From: Clostridia bacterium
Lineage (GTDB): Bacteria > Bacillota > Clostridia > Oscillospirales > Acutalibacteraceae
Assembly: GCA_017428525.1 (NCBI GenBank)
Contig: JAFRQQ010000002.1
Span: 1 to 64,000, forward strand
DNA length: 64,000 nucleotides
Direction of reading: 5' to 3'
The translations under genes were made by a program, and so were the position numbers. Positions 1 through 7,875 of this stretch are shown piece by piece; positions within the stretch are counted from its first letter, which is position 1; every line of letters begins with the position of its first letter. The notes beneath the pieces were generated by a model. That model ran no database searches. It was not told the origin of the DNA and saw only the letters and a program-made list of their open reading frames with translations.

Positions 1-140
1 CAGTTTTGCGGGAGCAGAAATTGTTCAGAAAAAGGAAAAGCCGCACATGGCATACTTGATGTATGTCAGTGCGGCTTTGACGCATTTATGGGCGATTTAT
101 GCCCCGCAAAACCAATACTGGATTATGAAAGGCTGCCGAA
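1..140. repeat. Dispersed palindromic repeat, right part (truncated by window edge)
   Basis: Bases 1-130 are identical to 43555-43684, and the match resumes weakly to about 140 (CTGCCGAAC). It folds on itself: GTTTTGCGGG (3-12) pairs with CCCGCAAAAC (103-112), AAAGCCGCAC (37-46) with GTGCGGCTTT (69-78), and CATAC (51-55) with GTATG (61-65). Read on the minus strand the inner hairpin is followed by a T-rich tract, so it can end transcription coming from truB. No protein is encoded. It looks like a MITE-type or REP-like element; the rest of this copy lies outside the window. Confidence 0.9.
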
Positions 141-161
141 CATCAGTGCAGCTTTGAAGCC

Positions 162-1055
162 TTATTTTTCCTGAAAGACGCGTTTGACCGCGAGCAGCTC
201 CCCGCCGTCCGATTCGCCCAGACCGAGAAACGCGCCGTCGGGGTCGTAAACGCGATACAGACCGGCCCCCTGCAGTCCGTGCAGGCGGGCAGTGAACAGC
301 GCGCCGCCGTTGCGAAAGCGCGCGGCCTGCGCCGGCGTCACCGTCAGCGCGGGATAAGCGGTCAGAGCCCGGTCGAGCGGCAGCAGCAGCGATTCCGCCG
401 TGCCCTGCGCCGCAGCCTCCGCCAGCCGGTCAAGCGTGACGGCCTGCGTCTCGGGGAAGCCGTTGGCGCGGGTCCGCCGCAGCGCCGTGAGCACCGCGCC
501 GCAGCCGAGCTGCGTGCCCAGATCGCCGATCAGTGTGCGGATATAAGTGCCGGCGGAGCATTCCACCGCGATCGTATAGGTATGCGCCGCTTCGTCGGCC
601 TGCGTGAGCGTGAGCGTCTGCACGGTTACCCTGCGCGCAGGGCGCTCGATTTCAACGCCCTGTCTGGCAAGCTGATAGAGCCGCTGCCCGCCCACGGAAA
701 CGGCGGAATACATCGGCGGGATCTGCGTGATTTCACCGCGGAACGCTGCGAGCGCCGCCTCAACGTCCGCCCGGGTCGCCGTGACCGGACGGGTTTCCAG
801 CACTGTGCCGGTGACGTCGAGCGTATCGGTGATCCGGCCGAGCTGAAAGACGGCGGTGTAGGCCTTGTCATGGTCCGGCAGCAGGGCGGCAAAGCGCGTC
901 GCGCCGCCGAGGAGCACCGTCATCACGCCGGTGGCCATCGGATCGAGCGTGCCGGTGTGGCCGCATTTCTTTTCCCCGCAGAGCCGCCGCGTTTTTGCCA
1001 CGGCGTCAAAGGAGGTGAAGCCGGCGGGCTTGTCCAGAATCAGGACGCCCGTCAT
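162..1055 (-). CDS. truB: tRNA pseudouridine(55) synthase TruB
   Basis: Converts U55 of the tRNA T-loop to pseudouridine in the cytoplasm. The 297-residue protein opens with the family signature MTGVLILDKPAGFTS, followed by the catalytic-region motif GHTGTLDPMATG, in which the Asp is the nucleophile. RLYQLARQG and CSAGTYIRTL match the rest of the TruB core, and a PUA-like tail follows. I chose the ATG at 1055 because it begins the signature and overlaps the galM stop by 4 bp (ATGA), indicating translational coupling. It is the last gene of the operon 2838-162. TruB usually sits with rbfA or ribF, so the galM context is unusual. Confidence 0.95.
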   Translation of the reverse strand: MTGVLILDKPAGFTSFDAVAKTRRLCGEKKCGHTGTLDPMATGVMTVLLGGATRFAALLPDHDKAYTAVFQLGRITDTLDVTGTVLETRPVTATRADVEAALAAFRGEITQIPPMYSAVSVGGQRLYQLARQGVEIERPARRVTVQTLTLTQADEAAHTYTIAVECSAGTYIRTLIGDLGTQLGCGAVLTALRRTRANGFPETQAVTLDRLAEAAAQGTAESLLLPLDRALTAYPALTVTPAQAARFRNGGALFTARLHGLQGAGLYRVYDPDGAFLGLGESDGGELLAVKRVFQEK

Positions 1056-2083
1056 CGAACGGAGAATTTGAACACCGTGCAGGTGGCGTAGGGCTGCCCG
1101 GGCTCGACCACGCAGGACGGGAAGTCCGGCATGTTCGGCGTGTTGGGGTAGCACTGGGTTTCCAGGCAGACGCCGGCATGCTGAATGATCGGCGCGCCGC
1201 CCTTGCCTGGGCGGGTGCCGTCGAGGAAGTTGCCGGTATAGATCTGGATGCCGGGCAGATCGGTGAAGACCTGCAGCAGCCGGCCGCTTTCGGGATCATA
1301 GAGCTCGGCCGCCGGGCCGTCGCCGGCATTCAGGCAGAAGTTGTGGTCATAGCCGCGGCACTGCACCAGCTGCGGGTCCGGCGCGCCGATTTCCAGGCCG
1401 ATCGGCTTGGCCGCGCGGAAATCGAAGGCCGTGCCCGCCACGGGACGCAGCTCGCCGGTCGGGATGCTGTCCGCGTCGGTCGGCGTAAAAGCGTCGGCGT
1501 TGACCTTCAGCGTGTGGCCGAGGATATCCCCCTGCCCGGCAAGGTTGAAATAGGCGTGATTCGTCATATTGATCACGGTCTTTTTGTCGGTGACCGCTTT
1601 GTAATCGATGCGCAGCGCGTTGTCCTCATGCAGCGTGAAGGTGACGCAGAACCGCACCTCGCCCGGGAAGCCCTTTGCGCCGTCGGGGCTGACATAGGTC
1701 ATCTCCACGGCGTTGTCGTCCACGATCAGCGCCTGCCAGACCGCGCTCGACAGCTCGCCGCCGCCGTGCAGGCTGGTGACGCCGCGCTCGTTTTTCTCCA
1801 CGTGATATTCCGCGCCGTCCAGGGAAAAGACGCCGCCCGCGATGCGGTTGGCATAGCGGCCGATCGTGTTGCCCTGATAATCGGAATACTGCTCGTGACC
1901 GGCGACGGTATCGAAGCCGATCAGCACATCTGTAAAGGCTCCGGCCTTGTCAGGCACGCGGATGGCGTTGACCGTCGCGCCGTAGGTGATCAGATCGACC
2001 TCCATGCCGCCGGTGTTGGAGAGCGTAAAGCAGTCCACGGCGCGGCCGTCTGCGGTGGCGCCGAAGCGCGTTTTGATAATCAT
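1052..2083 (-). CDS. galM: Aldose 1-epimerase (galactose mutarotase)
   Basis: Interconverts alpha and beta anomers of aldoses such as galactose and glucose. The 343-residue length is normal for GalM. Visible family motifs are GRYANRI near residue 80, TNHAYFNLAG (catalytic-region His) and YDHNFCLN near residue 240. A GGAGGG ribosome binding site precedes the ATG at 2083. It lies between the flavodoxin-ferredoxin gene (14-bp gap) and truB (4-bp overlap). No other Leloir-pathway gene is nearby, so it may serve general sugar metabolism. Confidence 0.93.
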   Translation of the reverse strand: MIIKTRFGATADGRAVDCFTLSNTGGMEVDLITYGATVNAIRVPDKAGAFTDVLIGFDTVAGHEQYSDYQGNTIGRYANRIAGGVFSLDGAEYHVEKNERGVTSLHGGGELSSAVWQALIVDDNAVEMTYVSPDGAKGFPGEVRFCVTFTLHEDNALRIDYKAVTDKKTVINMTNHAYFNLAGQGDILGHTLKVNADAFTPTDADSIPTGELRPVAGTAFDFRAAKPIGLEIGAPDPQLVQCRGYDHNFCLNAGDGPAAELYDPESGRLLQVFTDLPGIQIYTGNFLDGTRPGKGGAPIIQHAGVCLETQCYPNTPNMPDFPSCVVEPGQPYATCTVFKFSVR

Positions 2084-2097
2084 GGTGCGTCCCTCCG

Positions 2098-2838
2098 TTA
2101 TTTCAGATTGTAAATGCTGTATCTGCCGCGTGCGGCGGTGCCTTTGCCGTATTGGATCGCCTGCGCGGGGCAGCGGTTGATGCAGGCGGTGCAGTGCTGG
2201 CATTTGCGCGCGGTCCACACGGGCAGACCGTCCCGCAGACGGATCGCGTGCTGCGGGCAGACGGTTTCACATTGGCCGCAGGAAACGCAGTCCTGCGTGA
2301 CGCTGAATCTGCGGGTGCCGCGCGCGAGATCATAAAAGGGATACATCACAGCGGTCATCACGTTTTTCAGCAGGTTTTTGCGGGTGCGCTCCGTGCCGTC
2401 GAGGATATCCTGACCGATGCGCTCAAGGATGCGGTCCGCCTGCGCAAGGAGCTTGCGCGCCTGCGCCGGATCGCAGGGATCGTACATCATCACATAGTTG
2501 TCCGGCATCACGACCTGCGCGGAAAAATCCAGCTCGATATCGAGCAGCCGTGCGAGCTTTTCGTCCGCTGCCGCCGCAGAAGCGCCGCAGGTGATCACGC
2601 AATAGACATAGCTGCCCAGCGCTTCCTGCACGCGCGGCTCGCGCACGAAATCGCGCACGATGGCGGGCAGGCCGCTGAAATAAACGGGAAAGACAAAGCC
2701 CGTGCGGTTGAAATCGCCGACATTCGGCAGCGCGGCCGGATCCAGCTTGGCGATATCATAGGCGCGGTCGCCGGTCAGGTGCGCGAGCTTCATTGCGGCA
2801 TAACGGGAATTGCCGGTGCCGGAAAAATAAAAGATCAT
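2098..2838 (-). CDS. EFR1-type flavodoxin-ferredoxin fusion protein
   Basis: A cytosolic electron carrier or small oxidoreductase of 246 residues. The N-terminal flavodoxin-like half starts MIFYFSGTGNSRYAA, the FMN phosphate-binding loop. The C-terminal half carries two ferredoxin motifs, CVSCGQCETVCP and CQHCTACINRCP, predicted to bind two [4Fe-4S] clusters. The start at 2838 has a GAGGGG ribosome binding site. It is the first gene of an operon with galM and truB and has a strong promoter. The redox partner cannot be told from the sequence. Such EFR1 family proteins are common in anaerobic Clostridia. Confidence 0.9.
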   Translation of the reverse strand: MIFYFSGTGNSRYAAMKLAHLTGDRAYDIAKLDPAALPNVGDFNRTGFVFPVYFSGLPAIVRDFVREPRVQEALGSYVYCVITCGASAAAADEKLARLLDIELDFSAQVVMPDNYVMMYDPCDPAQARKLLAQADRILERIGQDILDGTERTRKNLLKNVMTAVMYPFYDLARGTRRFSVTQDCVSCGQCETVCPQHAIRLRDGLPVWTARKCQHCTACINRCPAQAIQYGKGTAARGRYSIYNLK

Positions 2839-2878
2839 CGTTTTCCCCTCGTTTCTCCAAAGGCATTGATTCTCCAAT

Positions 2879-2907
2879 ATTATACCAGCTTCCTGTTTTT
2901 CTGTCAA
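2879..2907 (-). promoter_or_regulatory. sigmaA promoter of the EFR1-galM-truB operon
   Basis: On the minus strand a perfect TTGACA (2902-2907) is followed after 17 bp by TATAAT (2879-2884), about 40 bp upstream of the first start codon. Confidence 0.85.
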
Positions 2908-2989
2908 TCGTCTGTGCGCACGCGCCCGCGGGCAAAACCTGCCGCACGCGCCGCGTTTTCATAAAATATTTTTTGCAAATTCATAAATT

Positions 2990-3021
2990 TTTCAAACAAT
3001 CCGTAAAAAATCCTGTATAAT
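2990..3021 (+). promoter_or_regulatory. Probable promoter of the two-component system
   Basis: TATAAT at 3016-3021 lies in an AT-rich stretch 43 bp upstream of the regulator start. The -35 region is weak (TTTCAA-like near 2990, spacing longer than ideal), which would fit an activator-dependent or autoregulated promoter. Confidence 0.5.
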
Positions 3022-3063
3022 AGAAAACAGACAGCACTGAAAAAAGACAGGAGGCGTAATTTC

Positions 3064-3750
3064 ATGGCGGAAAAAATTCTCGTTGTTGATGATGATACCA
3101 ACATCTGCGAACTGCTGCGGCTGTATCTTGAAAAAGAGGGCTATGAAGTCAGCATCGCCAACACCGGCACGGACGCGGTGAAAATGTTTCAGCGCGTGGC
3201 GCCGGATCTGATGCTGCTGGATATCATGCTCCCCGAGCTGGACGGCTGGCAGGTTTGCCGTGAGATCCGCAAGACCTCGGACAAGCCCATCATCATGCTC
3301 ACCGCCAAGGGCGAGACCTTCGACAAGGTGCTCGGCTTTGAGCTGGGCGCGGATGATTATGTCGTCAAGCCCTTCGACGCCAAAGAGGTCATGGCGCGCG
3401 TGAAGGCCGTGCTGCGGCGCAGCGGCGGCGGCGACCGTAACGACGTCAAGGAAGTGCGCTTTGACAAGCTCGTGATCAACCTGACGAATTACGAGCTGCG
3501 CGTGGACGGCAAAAAGATCGACACGCCCCCGAAAGAGCTGGAGCTGATTTATCACTTGGCGAGCAATCCGAACCGCGTATTCACCCGCGACCAGCTGCTC
3601 GACGAGGTCTGGGGCTTCGATTATTACGGAGATTCCCGCACCGTGGACGTGCACGTCAAGCGCCTGCGCGAAAAGCTGGAGGGCGTTTCGGATAAATGGG
3701 AGCTGAAAACCGTTTGGAGCGTCGGCTACAAATTCGCGACGAAAGACTGA
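3064..3750 (+). CDS. OmpR/PhoB-family response regulator
   Basis: A 228-residue DNA-binding regulator. The receiver domain (1-120) has the acidic pocket D9-D11, phospho-acceptor D53 in LLDIMLP, T80 and K102. A winged-helix domain (about 130-226) ends with the typical DSRTVDVHVKRLREKLE and GVGYKF-like WSVGYKF motifs. An AGGAGG ribosome binding site precedes the ATG. The histidine kinase follows after 80 bp and an HtrA-type protease after that, so envelope or protein-quality stress is a likely input. The gene order recalls CssRS/HtrA and WalRK/HtrC of Bacillus, but no specific orthology can be claimed. Confidence 0.95.
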   Translation: MAEKILVVDDDTNICELLRLYLEKEGYEVSIANTGTDAVKMFQRVAPDLMLLDIMLPELDGWQVCREIRKTSDKPIIMLTAKGETFDKVLGFELGADDYVVKPFDAKEVMARVKAVLRRSGGGDRNDVKEVRFDKLVINLTNYELRVDGKKIDTPPKELELIYHLASNPNRVFTRDQLLDEVWGFDYYGDSRTVDVHVKRLREKLEGVSDKWELKTVWSVGYKFATKD

Positions 3751-3763
3751 TCCCGCTTTCCGA

Positions 3764-3797
3764 CGGCTTCTCATGTTTGAGTGAGAAGCCGTTTTTT
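3764..3797 (+). terminator. Intrinsic terminator or attenuator between regulator and kinase
   Basis: CGGCTTCTCA (3764-3773) pairs perfectly with TGAGAAGCCG (3782-3791), with an 8-base loop, and TTTTTT follows. It lies inside the regulator-kinase pair, so it should reduce kinase expression relative to the regulator. Confidence 0.85.
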
Positions 3798-3830
3798 CCG
3801 TTTTCATCCGATGCATTGAGGTGATGGTGT

Positions 3831-5327
3831 TTGCACAGAAAAAACCGCAGACCCAGGTCCGGTCTGTTCCGAAAATACTTTCTTGTCACGATTTCGATCC
3901 TGCTGGTCAGCTTCATTTTCATCGGCGGCGCGCTGCTGCTGCTGGTGAGCAAGCTCTGGATGGATGAGAAGCGGGCGCTGCTGATGGAAAACACCCAGTC
4001 CGTGGCCGAAAACACGGCAGATGTGCTGGCCTCGAGCTATTTCTTCGACAGCAGCCGCAGCTCTGTGATCGTGATTTGCAACACGCTTCTGCAGATTTCC
4101 AACGCCGTGGACGCCGACGTGTTCATGGTCAACCCCGAGGGCGCGGTGGTCTACTGCAAGGAGATCCTGCAGGCGGATATGATGCTCTATACCGACGAAT
4201 GCATCATTCACAAGCAGTATCAGATGCCGGCCGCGTTCATGGAGGTTGCCTGCAAGGAGCCGCATTCGGAAACGGGGACGCTGGACGGCACCTTCAACGC
4301 CTATCATTTTATTGTCAGCGCGCCGGTGCAGGTGCGGGGTGAAACGGTGGGCGTGATCGTGACCGTGCAGGAGATTTCCGGCCGGCTTACGCCCTATATC
4401 CGCGCGATCTTCCGCATGTTCTTTGTCGCGTCGATCCTCGCGCTGCTGATCGCGTTCATTCCGGTTTCCCTGATCAGCGACCAGTTCACGCGCCCGCTGC
4501 GGCAGATGTCCGCCGCGTCCAAGCAGTATGCAAACGGCGACTTTTCCGCGCGCATCCGGCTGCGAAAACCGCGGTTCTCCCGCCGCACGGATGAGATCGA
4601 CGAGCTGGTGGCCGCGTTCAACTCCATGGCGCAGGCGCTCGCCTCGCTGGAGATGAGCCGGCGCAGCTTCGTGGCGAATGTTTCGCACGAGCTGAAAACG
4701 CCGATGACCACGATCGGCGGCTTCATCGACGGGATTCTGGACGGCACGATCGAGCCGGAGAAGCAGACGCAGTATCTGCAGATCGTTTCCGACGAGGTCA
4801 AGCGCCTTTCCCGCCTGGTGACGGGGATGCTGAATATGAGCAAGATCGAGGCCGGCGAGCTGGATATCAAGCCGACGGAGTTTGATCTTTCCGACATGCT
4901 GTTCCGCACGCTTCTGAGCTTCGAGCAGCTGATCGACGGCAAATCCATCGAGGTGCGCGGGCTCGACGCCATGGAGCCGCTGCCCGTCAAGGCCGACCGG
5001 GATATGATCAATCAGGTCGTTTACAATCTGGTGGACAACGCCGTCAAATTCACGCCCGAGGGCGGCTATATCGAGGTCGTCGCCAAAAAGGATGCGGAAA
5101 AAGCGATCGTGCGCATCCGCAACAGCGGCAAGGGGATTGCCAGCGAGGAGCTGGACAAAATATTTGAGCGGTTCTATAAAGTGGATAAATCCCGCAGCTA
5201 CGATGTGAAGGGCGCCGGGCTCGGCCTCTATCTGGTCAAGACCATCATCGAGCTGCACGGCGGGCAGATTACCGCGCGCAGTGAGGAAGGCGAATACACC
5301 GAATTCATCTTCCATCTGCCGCTTTAA
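3831..5327 (+). CDS. Membrane sensor histidine kinase with HAMP domain
   Basis: The 498-residue partner of the upstream regulator. Membrane segments at about 17-40 and 192-216 enclose an extracellular sensor of about 150 residues with a Cache/PAS-like look. A HAMP linker (about 213-275) leads to the H-box SHELKTP with phospho-acceptor H286, then the N-box NQVVYNLVDNAVKF and the G-boxes NSGKGI and GAGLGLYLVK. The start is TTG at 3831, with GAGGTG 7 bp upstream; the nearby ATG is out of frame. No cytoplasmic PAS domain is evident, which is more CssS-like than WalK-like. Confidence 0.93.
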   Translation: MHRKNRRPRSGLFRKYFLVTISILLVSFIFIGGALLLLVSKLWMDEKRALLMENTQSVAENTADVLASSYFFDSSRSSVIVICNTLLQISNAVDADVFMVNPEGAVVYCKEILQADMMLYTDECIIHKQYQMPAAFMEVACKEPHSETGTLDGTFNAYHFIVSAPVQVRGETVGVIVTVQEISGRLTPYIRAIFRMFFVASILALLIAFIPVSLISDQFTRPLRQMSAASKQYANGDFSARIRLRKPRFSRRTDEIDELVAAFNSMAQALASLEMSRRSFVANVSHELKTPMTTIGGFIDGILDGTIEPEKQTQYLQIVSDEVKRLSRLVTGMLNMSKIEAGELDIKPTEFDLSDMLFRTLLSFEQLIDGKSIEVRGLDAMEPLPVKADRDMINQVVYNLVDNAVKFTPEGGYIEVVAKKDAEKAIVRIRNSGKGIASEELDKIFERFYKVDKSRSYDVKGAGLGLYLVKTIIELHGGQITARSEEGEYTEFIFHLPL

Positions 5328-5480
5328 TCCGCCGGTGCGGGCAGATATTCATGCTTCATTCAAAAAGGAAACGCTGTTTTTTGATTTTTCTTTCAAAGGT
5401 TGTTCAAAAAAACGCAACAACCGGGGACTACAATTAGAAAAACGATGATGGATACAGAGCAGCAGCAAGGAGGCTCGGAA

Positions 5481-7295
5481 ATGAACGATTCTTTTGATTT
5501 TGACCGGGAACGCAATGCGTTTGAACCGCCGCTTGACGGCGCAGCGTCGGCAGAGGCGCCGACGGAAGCGGCGCAGCCCGCGCCGGAAGCGACCGAAGCG
5601 CAGGCGCCCGCACAGTTTATGCAGGAGCCGGGCGATGCGGACAGTCTGTCCGAACCCGCAGCGCCGCAGGACCCCGAGACACTTTTCCGGGCGTTTGACG
5701 CGCCCGCAGATACAGACACGGCAGAGGCGTCCGCAACGGAACCCGCGGCGGAAGAGCCCGCGCCGGAACCCGCGACGTTTGCGCAGATCGCGGAGGAAAC
5801 CGCGGCCGAAGACGTGCAGGCGCATTACGCGCCGCCGATCCCGCCGCAGCCGCAGGCAAGCCAGACGGAAGCCCCGCGCGTGGAGGTGCCGCGCATGGAG
5901 GTGCCGTATACGGCAAGCGAGAATCCGATTTATTCCCAGCAGCCGTATGCGCCGCCGTATCGCAGCGCGGGCAGCGCGCCCGGCAGCGGCGCGCAGCAGC
6001 CGTATTACGGTTACCGGCAGCCCACGGCGCCCTATCCCGCGCCGGCCGCGCAGCCGGAGAAGCCCAAGCGCAAGGGCGGCAAGATCTTCGCCGCCTGCAT
6101 CGCCCTGCTGCTGGTGTTCGCCATGGGCGTGGGCGTTGCGAGCATTTTCCGCACGCAGCGCAGCGGCGCAAACCGCAAGGCCAGCGCAAATCCGGACAAC
6201 AGCGGCGCGCCGCAGATCACGCTCCATGAAACGCCTGCCAGCGCGACCAAGGAGGAGGGCTCGGCCGATACGCCGCTGACGCCTGCGCAGATCGCCGCCA
6301 AGGTGGCGGACATCAATGTCGGCGTGCTCGTTTCCAGCAGCTCCGCGAGCGGCGAAGGCTCCGGCATCGTGATGGGCGAGGATGCGACGCACACCTACAC
6401 CTATATTATCACCTGCGCCCATGTGATCGACAACGCCGGTCTGACCGTGCGTGTGCAGACCGCGGACGGCACGACCTTTGACGCGGAGATCGTCGGCTTC
6501 GACAAGCAGACGGATATCGGCGTGCTGCGCATCAAGGCCAAAGGCATGACCGCCGCGGAATTCGGCGATTCGGATGTGCTGGTGGTCGGCGATCCGGTCT
6601 ATGCGATCGGCAATCCCGGCGGCACGGAGCTGTTCGGCTCCTTCACGACCGGTTATGTTTCCGCCATCGGCCGCTCCGTGCAGAGCGAGATCGGCTACAC
6701 GATGGAATGCATCCAGCACAACGCGGCCATCAGCCCCGGCAATTCCGGCGGCGCGCTGGTCAATCAGTACGGCCAAGTGATCGGCATCAATTCGCAGAAG
6801 ATCACCGCCACGGAATATGAGGGCCTGTCCTTCGCCGTGCCCATCACGCAGGCCAAGGAAGTCATCGACGATCTGATTCAGTATTCTTATGTGCCCAATC
6901 GCGCGATGCTCGGCATCACCTATTACCCCGTGACCGCCAGCCAGCAGTATTATATGGTCGCGCAGATCAAGGGCCTGCCCGCAGGCACGCTGATCATCGG
7001 CGAGATCAAGAGCGGCAGCGGCCTGGAGGGCACGAACGCCAGAAAGTATGATATGATCATTGCCGTGGACGGCAAGCCCATGGATACCGCGGACGTGCTG
7101 CTCGAGCGCATCGACAACGGCAAGGTCGGCGACAAGCTGACCCTGACGCTCTGCCGCGTCAACAGCGATTATTCGCTGGAGGAATTCGACGTGGAGGTGG
7201 CGCTCGTGGAGGACCGCACCGGGTCCGAAGAGATCACGACCACGACCCAGCAGTATGTCAACCCCTTCGATTTCTTCAACCAGTACGGGTTCTGA
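5481..7295 (+). CDS. htrA: HtrA/DegP-type membrane-anchored serine protease
   Basis: A 604-residue trypsin-like protease and chaperone for misfolded envelope proteins. A long Ala/Pro/Glu-rich, probably disordered cytoplasmic segment (1-200) precedes one membrane helix (about 201-223). The extracellular protease domain carries the triad H314 (TCAHV), D345 (QTDIG) and S422 (PGNSGGAL), followed by a PDZ domain (about 480-580). A GGAGG site precedes the ATG at 5481; an upstream in-frame ATG at 5448 has a weaker site. It lies 153 bp after the kinase, consistent with being the target of that two-component system. The 200-residue acidic head is unusually long. Confidence 0.93.
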   Translation: MNDSFDFDRERNAFEPPLDGAASAEAPTEAAQPAPEATEAQAPAQFMQEPGDADSLSEPAAPQDPETLFRAFDAPADTDTAEASATEPAAEEPAPEPATFAQIAEETAAEDVQAHYAPPIPPQPQASQTEAPRVEVPRMEVPYTASENPIYSQQPYAPPYRSAGSAPGSGAQQPYYGYRQPTAPYPAPAAQPEKPKRKGGKIFAACIALLLVFAMGVGVASIFRTQRSGANRKASANPDNSGAPQITLHETPASATKEEGSADTPLTPAQIAAKVADINVGVLVSSSSASGEGSGIVMGEDATHTYTYIITCAHVIDNAGLTVRVQTADGTTFDAEIVGFDKQTDIGVLRIKAKGMTAAEFGDSDVLVVGDPVYAIGNPGGTELFGSFTTGYVSAIGRSVQSEIGYTMECIQHNAAISPGNSGGALVNQYGQVIGINSQKITATEYEGLSFAVPITQAKEVIDDLIQYSYVPNRAMLGITYYPVTASQQYYMVAQIKGLPAGTLIIGEIKSGSGLEGTNARKYDMIIAVDGKPMDTADVLLERIDNGKVGDKLTLTLCRVNSDYSLEEFDVEVALVEDRTGSEEITTTTQQYVNPFDFFNQYGF

Positions 7296-7351
7296 TCCTG
7301 ACTGCTGCACAGTTTCCGGACTGTTTTCATTTCATTTCTCCTCAAAGAGAG

Positions 7352-7388
7352 CGCGCTGCAGGCTCCGGCCTGCAGCGCGTTCTTGTTT
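7352..7388 (+). terminator. Terminator after the HtrA gene
   Basis: CGCGCTGCAGGC (7352-7363) pairs with GCCTGCAGCGCG (7368-7379) around a TCCG loop, followed by a T-rich stretch. The stem is almost identical to the one at 9249-9278. Confidence 0.85.
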
Positions 7389-7409
7389 ATTCCTGACCCC
7401 GCGCACAGC

Positions 7410-7631
7410 TCAGCGCTTCGGGCAGAAGCCGGGATCTTCCGTCCGGTCCAGCAGATAATCAACGCTGCAATGATAATAGTCGGCAAGCGTGATCAGAACT
7501 TCTGCGGTCAATGCGATGGCGCCGGTTTCGTATTGCGAATATGTGTTTTGGGAAATGTGCAGCAGCTCCGCAATTTCCCGCTGCCGGATGTCCCGGTCTT
7601 CCCGAATGCTTCTCAAGTTTTTAAAAACCAT
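7410..7631 (-). CDS. Small Xre/Cro-family repressor
   Basis: A 73-residue helix-turn-helix protein; QREIAELLHISQNTYSQYETG forms the recognition unit (about 17-37). There is no extra domain, so it is most likely a dimeric repressor of the Cro/SinR type. GGAGG precedes the ATG at 7631. It is divergent from the two stalk-domain genes, and two near-identical palindromes lie in the shared upstream region, so autoregulation and control of those genes are likely. No bacteriophage genes are adjacent. Confidence 0.9.
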   Translation of the reverse strand: MVFKNLRSIREDRDIRQREIAELLHISQNTYSQYETGAIALTAEVLITLADYYHCSVDYLLDRTEDPGFCPKR

Positions 7632-7659
7632 AATAAAACGCCTCCGGCTTTATTATGGA

Positions 7660-7678
7660 ATATCTGAAATACAGATAT
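7660..7678. promoter_or_regulatory. Palindromic operator O1 for the Xre repressor
   Basis: ATATCTG-N5-CAGATAT is a perfect 7-bp dyad. It shares TATCTG-N-AATACAGATA with the second site, whose centre is 25 bp away. O1 ends at the first base of the -35 box of the rightward promoter. Confidence 0.75.
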
Positions 7679-7706
7679 TGACTTTTATCTGTAATACAGA
7701 TATAAT
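7678..7706 (+). promoter_or_regulatory. sigmaA promoter P1 of the stalk-protein genes
   Basis: TTGACT (7678-7683), a 17-bp spacer and TATAAT (7701-7706). The second operator fills the spacer, so repressor binding would exclude RNA polymerase. Confidence 0.8.
7686..7702. promoter_or_regulatory. Palindromic operator O2 for the Xre repressor
   Basis: TATCTG-N5-CAGATA lies between the -35 and -10 boxes of P1. It matches O1 at 16 of 17 positions. Confidence 0.75.
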
Positions 7707-7762
7707 TATGAAAGAGCAATATCTTCATGAATGACATTCGTTCCGGATCTGTCACAGCAGGC

Positions 7763-7791
7763 TTGCATTATCACCATGAAACGGTTATAAT
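7763..7791 (+). promoter_or_regulatory. sigmaA promoter P2 of the stalk-protein genes
   Basis: TTGCAT (7763-7768), 17 bp, TATAAT (7786-7791). It lies outside both operators, so it could give repressor-independent basal expression of the gene at 7876. Confidence 0.7.
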
Positions 7792-7875
7792 GAGAAACAG
7801 GAAAAATCTGATCGGGCAGCTTCCATGGGGGGAAAAGCAGACCGGTCGGATCAATAGAATTGAAAGGAGAAAAAC

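Noticed and set aside
3831..5315. Long antisense frames opposite the histidine kinase, glycosidase, pnp and ppdK genes
   Set aside because: These are by-products of high GC at third positions. They are rich in Arg, His and Ala and lack start signals and family motifs.
7708..7734. Eight-codon leader peptide after promoter P1
   Set aside because: The ATG lies at or before the expected transcription start of P1 and has no ribosome binding site.
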